Origin: CAYVOV01 sp964453525
GTDB taxonomy: Bacteria; Chloroflexota; Dehalococcoidia; Dehalococcoidales; UBA2162
Reading direction: 5' to 3'
DNA length: 64,000 bases
Assembly: GCA_964453525.1 (NCBI GenBank)
Contig: CAYVOV010000014.1
Coordinates: 36,698-100,697, forward strand
Position numbers and translations under genes: made by a program. The notes beneath the pieces are model-generated. The model worked only from the letters and a program-made list of their open reading frames with translations. It had not been told where the DNA came from and did no database searches. Positions 16,828-26,040 of the stretch are shown here, one piece after another; position 1 is the first letter of the stretch; every line of letters begins with the position of its first letter.

Positions 16828-18678
16828 TCACCCCGGCCATAGTTCTCTCGCCATGTCATCCAGCCCCAGTTCCAGCAGCTTTTCCTTGTTGGGCTTGGTT
16901 GTTTTTATGTCCCAGTCCATTGCCGTCAGGTACGCCTGGTCAAGGGTCGCCTCATCTACGGTTACTCCGGCCGAGGGTCCGGCTGTCTTCGGCGGTACGC
17001 CGATTATTCTTCCCGGCATGTTGTACTCCAGTGAGTTCAATCCTTCCCGGATATTAAAAGCCTGACGAACGTTGTTGATTCTTTCGCCGGTCTTGAGCAG
17101 TTCTTCCAAGGTCAGATCCCAGCCGGATACAGCCCGCATCATATCAATAAGCGATTCATAGTTCGGTAACGCTCCGTAGCCAAAAGTGCATATCCCGGTG
17201 GCACTCACTGCGTGGTGCCAACTGCTGCCTATCCGGCGTGCCTCACCCCGTCCGCTCCAGGAGTTTGGGTCGAACTCGGGCTGAGGTGGCGTCGGTCCCA
17301 TACCTCCCTCACCACTCTGGGTATGACGGGCCGGAGTGGCATCCATCCGGTAGGTCGTACCCCAGTGTCTCCCAATCTTGGGGTCGTGGGCTGGTATCTC
17401 CTGCCCGTTAATGTGCATGGCGTACTCCCCGGCACCTTTCCCGGTTTTACCGGCAGCCACCTTCACTCCGTCAGCCAGAATATCACCGAAGCCTTCTCTC
17501 CGGGACAGTTTCTCCGTCATGGCAACTATCGATCGGTGATTGCCCCAGGTCATTTCAATGCCGTCGGTATCATCCCTGGTGATAATACCGTTTTCATAAC
17601 ACTCGATGGCGAAGGCAATAGCCGCCCCTGCCGAGATGGTGTCCAGTCCGGCACGGTTACAGATGTCATTGGCTTTGATTATCGATGACAGGTTGGTATT
17701 AAGGCAGTTACTGCCGAACATTGCCAGCGTTTCATACTCGGGTTTGTGGGCGCCGGCCTCATATTCATATTCACCGGTGCCGGCTTTCATGTGTCCACCG
17801 CAGGCAATTGGACAGTGCCAGCAACCCCATGACCGGGTCTGCTCGGTTTTTACGGCATCGGCGGCAATGAGATGGACATCAGGTAAATCGGTGGCAATAC
17901 CGCCCCAGTTACGTACCGGGGAATCACCCATCTTTAGGCATCTTTCCATGATTGCTGGGGTGCCGTAGTCCCTCAACATTGTGACATGTCCGGTAAGCTC
18001 GCTCAAAGTCTTTTTTCTCAGTTCATCTGCTTTTGCCTTATCGGCGAGGGGGACCTCCATGTTGCCTTTCACTGCCACCGCTTTTATCTTCTTGGCACCC
18101 ATCACCGCGCCGAGACCGGAGCGCCCGGCTGCCCGGCCTTTGTTATTCATAACGGCTGCGATGAGAGATACGGTCTCTCCTGAAGGACCTATGCAGGTGA
18201 GTTCTACATCATTGCTCAGTTCTCCCTTGAGTATATCTTCCGTTTCAAAGGTGTCTTTGCCCCAGAGATGAGCGGCGTCTCTCAGTTCCGCTTTACCGTT
18301 TTCAATATGGACGTAGACAGGCTTCGGTGAAATACCGGTAAAGAATACCGCGTCATACCCGGCGAATTTCAGGTTTGGCCCGAAATAGCCGCCGGAATTG
18401 GCGTCTCCCCAGCCCCCTGTCAGAGGCGATTTGCCCACTGCAATATATCTGTTGCCGGTAATTGCCGGAGTGCCGGTAAGCATACCGGTGACAAGACCAA
18501 AGATATTGTCCGGACCAAGCGGGTCAGCACCAGCTTTCTGCCGCTGGAAGAGCATCCAGGCACCCAGACCATAACCACCAAGAAATTTACGTCCCGTTTC
18601 TTCGTCCAGCACTTCATCTCTAAATTCACCCTTTGCCAGGTCAACCCATAATATTTTTCCTGCGAATCCCCGCGTCAT
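16828..18678 (-). CDS. Tungsten-type aldehyde:ferredoxin oxidoreductase
   Basis: A 616-residue AOR-family enzyme that oxidises aldehydes to acids (or the reverse) with ferredoxin, using a tungstopterin and one [4Fe-4S] cluster in the cytoplasm. The N-terminal domain starts MTRGFAGKILWVDL. The cluster ligands are Cys286, Cys289 and Cys293 in GCWHCPIAC, plus Cys497 in TGICTFG, almost the same numbers as in Pyrococcus AOR (288/291/295/494). GRAAGRSGLGAVMGAKKIKA lies in domain 1. GGAGG precedes the ATG. The length is typical. The substrate is unknown; the next gene on the strand encodes an MBL hydrolase. The MarR gene is convergent, not in the same operon. Confidence 0.94.
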   Translation of the reverse strand: MTRGFAGKILWVDLAKGEFRDEVLDEETGRKFLGGYGLGAWMLFQRQKAGADPLGPDNIFGLVTGMLTGTPAITGNRYIAVGKSPLTGGWGDANSGGYFGPNLKFAGYDAVFFTGISPKPVYVHIENGKAELRDAAHLWGKDTFETEDILKGELSNDVELTCIGPSGETVSLIAAVMNNKGRAAGRSGLGAVMGAKKIKAVAVKGNMEVPLADKAKADELRKKTLSELTGHVTMLRDYGTPAIMERCLKMGDSPVRNWGGIATDLPDVHLIAADAVKTEQTRSWGCWHCPIACGGHMKAGTGEYEYEAGAHKPEYETLAMFGSNCLNTNLSSIIKANDICNRAGLDTISAGAAIAFAIECYENGIITRDDTDGIEMTWGNHRSIVAMTEKLSRREGFGDILADGVKVAAGKTGKGAGEYAMHINGQEIPAHDPKIGRHWGTTYRMDATPARHTQSGEGGMGPTPPQPEFDPNSWSGRGEARRIGSSWHHAVSATGICTFGYGALPNYESLIDMMRAVSGWDLTLEELLKTGERINNVRQAFNIREGLNSLEYNMPGRIIGVPPKTAGPSAGVTVDEATLDQAYLTAMDWDIKTTKPNKEKLLELGLDDMARELWPG

Positions 18679-18806
18679 TTTAACCTCCAGTTGTTACTAA
18701 ATGGTTTACACAAATATGTACACATGGAAAATAATACAGTAATGCTAACCGCTTGAACCTGCGATTGTCAATGCAGACTTGGACGGGTTGTGTGATATCA
18801 TTCGGA

Positions 18807-19700
18807 TTAAATCAACCCTATCTTTTTATAGTAACCTGTATACCCGTTGATGTTTGATACCAGGTCGTATTCTTTCAGTTTTACACCGAAATGTTTCTCT
18901 ATATAACTGCCGACGCTTTGAATGACGGCCTCTTCCTGCTGGTTTGTCTGACGGGCTTGAAGGATAACATTACCAATTATCTTTGTGTTCTCAATAGCAC
19001 TCGAGATTAATTTTTGCGGCTCCCACCCCATTCCTCCGTGAGAATAGATAAGAAATTTTGAGGGCAACTTTCCAAGCTTCTCCATACTCTCTATGTATAT
19101 ATCAAGGTCGAAGCTGGGAGGTGCTGCCGCCGGTAATGGTTGAGAATCTGAAACGTAAATAAGACCGAGGGCTTCACCACAGAACAGACCTCCTGTTTCT
19201 GTATCAAATATGGCGATGTGATGCGGAGCGTGTCCGGGCGTATGGATAATAATCAGATCTCTGCCATTGAGATATAATCTCTCCTCATCCTCGATGATTC
19301 TTATTCTCTGCTCGGGGACCGGGAGGATTGCACCATAGACTTCTTCAAAATTGTCTCCAAATGCCAGCTTGGTGCTCCGGATAAGCCGTGATGGGTCAAT
19401 GATATGTTTTGCCCCTTGAGCATTGGCCACCACTTCTGCTCCCGGGTATATGGCGGACAGCCCGCCGGTAGCGCCGGCGTGGTCCTGGTGAATATGGGTT
19501 GGGATAATATACCTGAATTCGGTCAATGAAAGCTCAGCGGCCGCCTGCTGAATGTCAGGTATGAGAGCGGCGGGTCCAGGCTCGATGATTGTATTACCTC
19601 CCCCTTCTATAAAATAAACTGTGAAAACGCTGACTTCCCGGGGGAGCTTTACCTCAAGCCTGTATATCGCTTCTGCAACTTTACTAACTTTCGCTGTCAT
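18807..19700 (-). CDS. Metallo-beta-lactamase fold hydrolase
   Basis: A 297-residue MBL-fold protein. The zinc-binding motif is THIHQDHAG with His69, His71, Asp73 and His74; the third ligand region is HTPGHAPHH, then GLFCGEAL with no aspartate at the usual spot, and a later YSHGG. Such proteins are hydrolases of thioesters, lactones or glutathione conjugates, and the substrate cannot be told. No signal peptide. It is transcribed with, and 128 bp upstream of, the aldehyde oxidoreductase gene, so it may act on the same compound class. Confidence 0.82.
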   Translation of the reverse strand: MTAKVSKVAEAIYRLEVKLPREVSVFTVYFIEGGGNTIIEPGPAALIPDIQQAAAELSLTEFRYIIPTHIHQDHAGATGGLSAIYPGAEVVANAQGAKHIIDPSRLIRSTKLAFGDNFEEVYGAILPVPEQRIRIIEDEERLYLNGRDLIIIHTPGHAPHHIAIFDTETGGLFCGEALGLIYVSDSQPLPAAAPPSFDLDIYIESMEKLGKLPSKFLIYSHGGMGWEPQKLISSAIENTKIIGNVILQARQTNQQEEAVIQSVGSYIEKHFGVKLKEYDLVSNINGYTGYYKKIGLI

Positions 19701-19991
19701 TTTTTCTAAATTATACCGGTCTCCATTAATCGGTCAGGTCAGCCGGACAATCCAGCAGCAAAGCAGGACGATACGCAGCTTTCACCATATGCACCGGCAG
19801 CTCGTAAAATGCTCGTTGACAAGCAAATTAGACCAAAGAGCTATCCATATCCAACCAAAGAATTATTGCCTGTCCGCAGCCGTAAGCGGTAACCTGAATC
19901 TAGAATCAGTTTGCCCGATTGCTATTGAAATACATTTAACAGTAAATATCCAGACATTTCAAACAAGTCGGGCAGACTTTCGTGATATAGA

Positions 19992-20258
19992 ATGAAATTT
20001 CGTACCTACATATTATCCCTGCTGGCCCTTTCAATGGCGATATGGCTATTGTATCACCTCGCCTGCATCTGGATATACGGTAGCTTTTTTATCTACGAAC
20101 CTAACACTCTTATCCTGCTCTTGGAGACAGTGTTCATTACGCTCTGCATGGTTTTTTCCGTTTCCTGTATTGTTGAACAACTGAAGGCGAATACCAGGTC
20201 GAAATGGGTTCAGTCTGATAGCAACGATAAGAAAATCCGGCTGGAGAATCTCCAGTAA
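19992..20258 (+). CDS. Small two-helix membrane protein, unknown function
   Basis: An 88-residue protein with two hydrophobic helices (about 8-30 and 40-63) around a short loop containing YEPNTLILLLE, then a charged tail (residues 65-88). I recognise no family. The ATG has only a weak Shine-Dalgarno. It stands alone between the divergent MBL hydrolase and the UGSC-type selenoprotein gene 200 bp downstream. Confidence 0.6.
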   Translation: MKFRTYILSLLALSMAIWLLYHLACIWIYGSFFIYEPNTLILLLETVFITLCMVFSVSCIVEQLKANTRSKWVQSDSNDKKIRLENLQ

Positions 20259-20459
20259 ACTTAATCAGCCGGCAGCATACTCCAGTTATTCCTTGCTCAC
20301 CATCAATATTTAGGTCAAGCTATCCAGAATCATCCGGTCCTTATGTATTTCCGTATTACTCTTATTTCAAGGCAGGTCATACTGTCCTTTTTCAAAATTG
20401 ACAATTACCATCGACTTCATTACAATTTATCAGTTAGTAATGTTTTAAGGAGAGTTGAA

Positions 20460-22190
20460 ATGGCAGAAGATAAAGTATACAAATGCCTGAGTCCTGTTGG
20501 GATATCAATGCCGGTGAAAACATATCCTCTGGCGCCTCGTCTTGACACACTCGATGGCAAAACCATCCATATCTGTATCACCGGTGAGCCGGATATCACC
20601 TTACCACTGGAAAAGAAACTGAGAAGCGAGTATCCCAATGTGAACTGGACATCTAAGAAATCATATACCCCTACTCCGGTCTACCTGACCGAGGAGGAGA
20701 TAAAGACCACTGATGCCATGATACTGGCGGTAACCTGGTGAAGCGGTGCCGTATGGGGGCAGTTGCCCTACATAACCAAAATTGAGAAAGCCGGCATCCC
20801 GACTGTGGTTGTCGACCTCGAAGACCAGCATAACATGATAGAGCAGGTATCACTTCAATATGGTGTCCCGAAGCTGCGGTATTTAGCCGCCTCGCGGACT
20901 CTTCACGGAGAGAAAGATGTCGACAACTTTATCGAACCTATGCTTGATGCCCTGGTCCGACCTCTGACTGATGAGGAAAAAGAAGAGGGTATGTACAGTC
21001 CACCGTCTCAGAGGATTCTTTTTGAAGGGACTCTCGGAGAAGCGGAGAAAGTTTACCAGCAGACAAAATATATCCCTCATCCGATGAATGCCCCTGTTGC
21101 CGTCTATACGGATGGCCTTCCCATCGTGATTCCCACCGAGGAAAAAGTGGCTGAAATGCTGAAAGGCACCAGTCACAAACCTGACGAAGTAATAACTTAT
21201 CAGTCTGATAGAACCGGAAATAAGGGCGGTGTGGTACGCTTCATGCCGATGGAAAAAACAGCTACCGTGGAAAAGGTGGCAGTTAATGCCGTAATGGCCG
21301 GGTGTAAGCCGGAACACCTGCCTGCGGTGCTGGCTATTGCCGAATCAGGGTGCGGCACCGGTACCACTACCTTCTGGGGACAGTGGGTCTGCGCCAGCGG
21401 TCCCTATGTCAAGGAGATAGGAATGAACTGCGGTGTCGGCATGCTTGACCCCGGCAACCCGGCAAATATGCCGATTGGTCGCGCTTATCAGCTAATGGCA
21501 ATTAACCTTGGCGGCGCTGTTCCTGGTGTGAACCGGATGAACAGTATCGGCAGTCCCTTTAATTCGGGCGGTACCTGCTTTGCCGAGAATGCGGACGGAC
21601 TGCCGTCGGGCTGGAAAGGTCTGAACGAGGAGTATGGCTTCAGTAAGGACGAGAGTATGGTCCTGGTGATGAACTCGGGCGGCTATATAATAGGCAACCA
21701 GTTTTCTCCGGGCGGATACAGGGCATTCCAGAAGAGCGGTCACGGCGGCATGGCAAGGCGTATGGACGTCAAAGGTATCCCCGGACCCCACAACTGGCTG
21801 GAATACCTGGTTCCACAACTCTGGGCTGGCCGCGAGGGGGGTTATACTTTTATCATGGTCCCTGAGATGGCGAAACATCTGTACGACATTGGCTTTAAGT
21901 CCAAAGATGAGGTATATGAGTGGCTGTGGGAGAAAAGCAAGGAGCCGCTGAAGCAATACAGGTTACGCTCCTGGCCTGATGAGGGCACCAATGGCTGGCT
22001 GGGGATAGAAAGGACTTCAGGCAAGCACTGGAAAGAGCTGCCCGAAGATTATATGGTGCCAGTGGTGGACTCCCCCACTGATAACTGTATAATTATCGGC
22101 GGAGGGGATGAAGAAGTCTGCCAGCAGCTTTGCGGGCGCCGAGGTCAGCTTGGCCTGGCCCCCGTCTACAGTATAGACGCCTGGCGGTAA
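20460..22190 (+). CDS. UGSC-type selenoprotein (Sec94) with large C-terminal domain
   Basis: One reading frame of 577 codons interrupted only by TGA at 20739-20741. The start is ATG 20460 with AAGGAG. Before the TGA the protein reads KTTDAMILAVTW; after it comes SGAVWGQLPYITKIEKAG, IPTVVVDLED. This is the place where UGSC-family and GrdB/PrdB-like proteins carry Sec (DAVI...U, then x-K/R-x-GIPTV). The upstream DTLDGKTIHICITGEPD also fits a UGSC-like domain. The second half (about 270-560), with VEKVAVNAVMAGCKPEHLP and IGRAYQLMAINLGGA, matches the long domain often fused to UGSC proteins. The motif is U-S-G-A, with no Cys close to Sec. A hairpin at 20756-20769 could be the SECIS. The function is unknown; selenol redox chemistry is likely. 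A strong terminator follows. Confidence 0.85.
20739..20769 (+). promoter_or_regulatory. In-frame TGA plus candidate bacterial SECIS hairpin
   Basis: TGA at 20739-20741, then GGGGC-AGTT-GCCCT at 20756-20769. That is a 5-bp stem with one G-T pair and a 4-base loop starting 19 bases after the TGA, with G as the second loop base. It meets the loose bacterial SECIS rules (short upper stem, small loop with an early G, about 16-37 bases from UGA). Confidence 0.6.
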
Positions 22191-22219
22191 TACAAGCGAT
22201 TAAAATTGAGTTCAGTTTA

Positions 22220-22251
22220 GATTGGGGTACCAGACGGTACCCCAATCTTTT
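22220..22251 (+). terminator. Rho-independent terminator of the selenoprotein gene
   Basis: GATTGGGGTACC-AGAC-GGTACCCCAATC is a perfect 12-bp stem with a 4-base loop, followed at once by TTTTG. It lies 30 bp after the TAA stop at 22188-22190. Confidence 0.9.
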
Positions 22252-22597
22252 GTGGTGGCGAGTGTTCATTCTTTTTTACAGAAGTCTTCCTGGTGAAATG
22301 GGTTTGGTGAAAGGGATAAGCTTCGCCGATTGATGTAACACCTGTCCATTCTGTCACATATGCAGCCGACCAAAGAATCTCATGAAGATAGTTGAATAGC
22401 CACTGACACAATAGTGCTTAATTCCAGGTTTATTGATTAAGTTATGTAAAGTTATGATTCGTATTGCCGGTTTTGCTGTACTGAAAATTGCACTTCGTTA
22501 TTCTATCGAGTACAATCCAGAGAATAACCAGGCGAAATGAGGCGGACTTACGAAAAGGATATCAGTCTACTTAAAGGAAAAATGCATTAACGGCGGC
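22252..22597. other. Intergenic region, nothing recognised
   Basis: About 345 bp between the terminator and the next plus-strand gene. No convincing reading frame, RNA or repeat is visible. It should contain the promoter of the 22.6-27.1 kb plus-strand cluster, but I cannot assign one. Confidence 0.4.
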
Positions 22598-23281
22598 ATG
22601 GTACTGGTCTGGATGGGTGCCCTCTGGCTTTACCTGTGGATATTTCCCTGGTACGAGTCCTATGTGGATAATCCTCAATGGGGACATAATTACGCCGAAG
22701 CGGCGGCTTTTCTTATCCTGGGACTCGCCTACTATAACCGGCGGATAATCACCGATGTTCTGGCATTCGTAGCCACCCTGCTTATCATTCCGGCGGCACT
22801 GGAACTGATACCGCACTTTATTACTGCCATGGCCAGCGGCGTTATACTCGTCCTGACGATTGCGGATATGATTATTGAGAGGAAGAGAAGCGATGACCTC
22901 TGGCAGCCATCCAGCCGCCCGCTGGCTTTCTGGCTGAAAAAGCACCTGCCCCGTTTTTCATATATAATGCTCGCTCATATCGCCCTTATCTATTTCCTGG
23001 TGCGGCTGCCCTTGGGGACTTACGAGACGGAACTCGTCACCAAGGTATTCGATGGCATGCTCTTCCCGATGATGTTATTCCTGATTCTGGAAGACATGCC
23101 GGCAATGTTTAGCTCCCTTCGAGCCAAATACCTGGGCTTTTTCTGGGGGATGCTGACCACAATCGTCTCACTTATAATCCTGGTAGTCCAGCCTGAAACG
23201 ATACCGCTGCTTGTCCTTTCCGTAATAGTAGCCGGAGCGGGGATAGCAGTTGTTCTTACCGGCAGCAAGTCCGTGGAGTAG
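22598..23281 (+). CDS. Multi-pass membrane protein, unknown function
   Basis: A 227-residue protein with about seven hydrophobic helices, short loops and a charged central loop (ERKRSDDLWQPSSRP, about 87-101). An in-frame TGA lies 20 codons upstream with no start codon in between, so the ATG at 22598 is the only reasonable start. I do not recognise the family. It is the first gene of a plus-strand run with three glycosyltransferases and a radical SAM protein, and the next gene starts 4 bp after its stop, so it probably belongs to the same operon. Confidence 0.7.
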   Translation: MVLVWMGALWLYLWIFPWYESYVDNPQWGHNYAEAAAFLILGLAYYNRRIITDVLAFVATLLIIPAALELIPHFITAMASGVILVLTIADMIIERKRSDDLWQPSSRPLAFWLKKHLPRFSYIMLAHIALIYFLVRLPLGTYETELVTKVFDGMLFPMMLFLILEDMPAMFSSLRAKYLGFFWGMLTTIVSLIILVVQPETIPLLVLSVIVAGAGIAVVLTGSKSVE

Positions 23282-23285
23282 TCTA

Positions 23286-23993
23286 TTGGAGAGGCAGAAC
23301 GGGACCGGACAGGACGTTGCAGTTATTATCCCCGCCTTCAACGAGGCTGAGTCTATTACAAAAGTGCTTTCCAGTATCCCGGAAAGCCTGGTCAGCGAGG
23401 TTGTGGTAGTAGATAATAACTCAACCGATGCCACCCCTGAAAATGCCGGAAAAGCCGGGGCTACAGTAGTCCGTGAACTGAAACAGGGTTACGGGGCAGC
23501 CTGTCACAGGGGGCTGGAATACCTGAAGTCGAAATCACAGAAACCGGACATCGTTGTCTTCATTGACGGGGACTACTCGGACTACCCGGAGGAAATGGAC
23601 AGGCTGATACGTCCCATAACTGAAGAGGGGTACGACCTTGTTATCGGTTCGAGGATGCCCGACACAACGGAAAAGGGAGCGATGACGCAGCAGCAAATCC
23701 TCGGCAACCGGCTGATAATCGCCCTGATACGGCTTCTTTACGGGTATCGGTTTACGGACCTGGGTCCGTTCCGGGCAATCAGGTTCGAGAGACTTGTCGA
23801 AATGGGTATCAGGGACAGGACTTACGGCTGGCCGGTGGAAATGCAGCTAAAAGCCCTGAAACAGGGTCTTAAAATACTGGAAGTGCCGGTGAGCTACCGG
23901 GTCAGGATAGGCAAATCAAAAGTATCCGGCACCATCAGGGGCAGCCTGAAAGCAGGCGGTAAAATCCTGTTAACGATACTCAGGTGTCTCTGA
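23286..23993 (+). CDS. Family 2 glycosyltransferase (dolichyl-phosphate mannosyltransferase-like)
   Basis: About 235 residues with a GT-A fold: VAVIIPAFNEAESI at the N-terminus, VVVDNNSTD, GYGAACHRGLEYL, the DxD-type FIDGDYSDYP, and the acceptor-side block TYGWPVEMQLKALKQG typical of DPM1-like enzymes. No C-terminal membrane helices. The frame is open from 23250, but that part overlaps the preceding gene; TTG at 23286 gives a normal N-terminus. It probably moves a sugar from a nucleotide to a polyprenyl phosphate or another lipid acceptor, which would feed the GT-C enzyme encoded next. Confidence 0.85.
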   Translation: MERQNGTGQDVAVIIPAFNEAESITKVLSSIPESLVSEVVVVDNNSTDATPENAGKAGATVVRELKQGYGAACHRGLEYLKSKSQKPDIVVFIDGDYSDYPEEMDRLIRPITEEGYDLVIGSRMPDTTEKGAMTQQQILGNRLIIALIRLLYGYRFTDLGPFRAIRFERLVEMGIRDRTYGWPVEMQLKALKQGLKILEVPVSYRVRIGKSKVSGTIRGSLKAGGKILLTILRCL

Positions 23994-23997
23994 TAGA

Positions 23998-25341
23998 ATG
24001 GAATCTCCGGATTTAATAATGACCAGGCAGAGAGCAATTCAGGCAGCGGTCCTCATATTAAGCCTCGCTGGATACATATGGCTGGGCTATTTTACCTCCA
24101 GGCCTGATTTTATCAGGCTCATCTGTTTATACGCGGTGCTTTTCGGGCTATACCTTTACATACTTTTCGGGAAAGCATTCAGTAACGGTTTCAGGGTGGC
24201 AATCGGGGGAGGGATTCTCTTCAGACTTTCGCTGTTCCTGATGACTCCCAACCTGACGGACGACTATTTCAGGTATATCTGGGATGGACTGTTTATCGCC
24301 AGCGGGGAGAATCCATACCTGGTAATGCCTTCGGCGTTTATCTCCAGTCCGGAGGCTGTGCCGGGAATCAGTACTGGCCTATACGAGCAGCTAAACTCGC
24401 CGAACTACTATACCGCTTATCCGCCGGTGAGCCAGTTCCTCTTCGGGATAAGCGCTAAATTAGCAGGGGCAAACGTTTTCGGAAATATCCTGCTTTTCCG
24501 GGGTTTGATTCTTCTTGCCGAGTTCGGCTCCGTAGCCCTGCTTTATAAGCTGGCAAAAGCTTTCGGGCGTGCCCCCAATGCAGTCCTTATTTACGCCCTG
24601 AATCCCCTTGTAATCATCGAGCTGACAGGAAACCTGCACCTGGAAGCGGTTATGGTCTTCTTTTTACTACTGGGCGTCTACCTGCTGGTGAGGGAAAGAT
24701 CGGTCTTTTCAGCTATCTGTTTCGGGCTGGCGGCGGGCACAAAGCTGATACCACTCATTTTTCTGCCTCTGCTGATAAAGAGGCTGGGAATGGTAAGGAG
24801 CCTGAAATACTATTTGATTACCGGGATTACCTTGCTGGTAATGCATGCCCCGTTTTTCAGCACGCAGGCTGTTTCCAACTATTTTACAAGCCTCAGCCTT
24901 TACTTCAGGGTTTTTGAATTCAATGCCAGTATATATTACCTGCTCAGGTGGCTGGATGGACTGACTTCTGATGGCAACATTATCCCGGTCTCGATGGTCC
25001 TGCTGCCGGTAATTACTTTTCTTGCCGTGATATTCATTGCCTGGCGGGAAAATCCGTCGCGGCAGGAATCCATTTTTACCGCCATGCTGTTCTGCCTGAC
25101 CGCTTATTACCTGCTGTCCACGAATATTCATCCCTGGCACCTGACGGTACTTATTATGCTTTCCGTTTTTTCCGATTACAGATATATGCTACCATGGTCT
25201 TTCGGAGTGGTGCTTTCTTACTTCGGTTACCGGACGGTTCCGTTTTCGGAAAACCTCTGGTTGGTGGCAATCGAGTATCTGATGGCGGGAGGTTGGATGG
25301 CTTATGAATTCTACAGTAAATTGATACAGGGAAGGCGCTGA
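23998..25341 (+). CDS. GT-C fold polytopic glycosyltransferase (mannosyltransferase-like)
   Basis: A 447-residue membrane protein with 11-13 hydrophobic helices. The first extracytoplasmic loop has the GT-C acidic motif TDDYFRYIWDG (about 92-102), then ENPY, as in prokaryotic polyprenyl-phosphate-dependent mannosyltransferases. LNPLVIIELTGNLHLEA and AAGTKLIPLIFLP are further family-like blocks. It starts 4 bp after the GT2 gene, which likely makes its lipid-linked sugar donor. The acceptor is unknown. Confidence 0.8.
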   Translation: MESPDLIMTRQRAIQAAVLILSLAGYIWLGYFTSRPDFIRLICLYAVLFGLYLYILFGKAFSNGFRVAIGGGILFRLSLFLMTPNLTDDYFRYIWDGLFIASGENPYLVMPSAFISSPEAVPGISTGLYEQLNSPNYYTAYPPVSQFLFGISAKLAGANVFGNILLFRGLILLAEFGSVALLYKLAKAFGRAPNAVLIYALNPLVIIELTGNLHLEAVMVFFLLLGVYLLVRERSVFSAICFGLAAGTKLIPLIFLPLLIKRLGMVRSLKYYLITGITLLVMHAPFFSTQAVSNYFTSLSLYFRVFEFNASIYYLLRWLDGLTSDGNIIPVSMVLLPVITFLAVIFIAWRENPSRQESIFTAMLFCLTAYYLLSTNIHPWHLTVLIMLSVFSDYRYMLPWSFGVVLSYFGYRTVPFSENLWLVAIEYLMAGGWMAYEFYSKLIQGRR

Positions 25342-26027
25342 TGAAAGCCGGTGAGAAAGAAAAAGCAGGGGAAAGCACGGCCCTGGTCATTTTCCTGCGT
25401 TTTCCCCGCCCGGGGAGAGTGAAGTCACGCCTGGCAGTATCGCTGGGACAGGAAAAGGCGGCGAATTTTTACCGGCTCTGTGCGGAGCAACTTTTTAGAG
25501 AAATTAGCGGCGTGTCTGGCGACTGCCGGAAATACCTGTTCTACAGTGACAGAGGTGATGAAAGCGATATCATAAATTGGGCGGGACCGGGATTCGATTA
25601 CCTGCCGCAGGCGGGAGGTAATCTGGGAGAGAGGCTGGAACAGGCTTTTTCCAGGCTTTTCGGGAAGGGAATGGGTAAGGTGATAATCCTTGCCAGTGAT
25701 ACCCCGGATATTACCGTTGGAATCATTAATGATGCCATAGAAGCTATGGACCGGCACGATATCGTGATAGGGCCTTCAATCGACGGCGGGTACTATCTGA
25801 TAGGCATGAAAAAACAGCACGGTGAGCTTTTCAGGGGTATTTCGTGGAGCACGGAAAAGGTTCTGGGACAGACAATGGAAATTATAGAAGCGCTTAAACT
25901 GGGCGTTTACATCCTGCCCGAACTCAGAGACATTGATACCGAGGAAGACCTCCGCCAGTGGGTGAAAACAGCGGCAGACAGGAGTAATCCGGTGCTGGTG
26001 TATGCGGGGACGGCAATGCTGATATAA
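25341..26027 (+). CDS. TIGR04282-type glycosyltransferase (DUF2064)
   Basis: A 228-residue protein with LVIFLRFPRPGRVKSRLA at the N-terminus, ILASDTPDIT in the middle and VIGPSIDGGYYLIGM, the pattern of the small nucleotidyl/glycosyl-transferase-like family (TIGR04282, DUF2064). That family is commonly placed beside ArsS and tied to arsenosugar synthesis, and here the ArsS-type gene follows by 13 bp. Its start overlaps the stop of the GT-C gene by 1 bp (TGATGA), so translation is coupled. Confidence 0.87.
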   Translation: MKAGEKEKAGESTALVIFLRFPRPGRVKSRLAVSLGQEKAANFYRLCAEQLFREISGVSGDCRKYLFYSDRGDESDIINWAGPGFDYLPQAGGNLGERLEQAFSRLFGKGMGKVIILASDTPDITVGIINDAIEAMDRHDIVIGPSIDGGYYLIGMKKQHGELFRGISWSTEKVLGQTMEIIEALKLGVYILPELRDIDTEEDLRQWVKTAADRSNPVLVYAGTAMLI

Positions 26028-26040
26028 TAAAAGAGTAACA

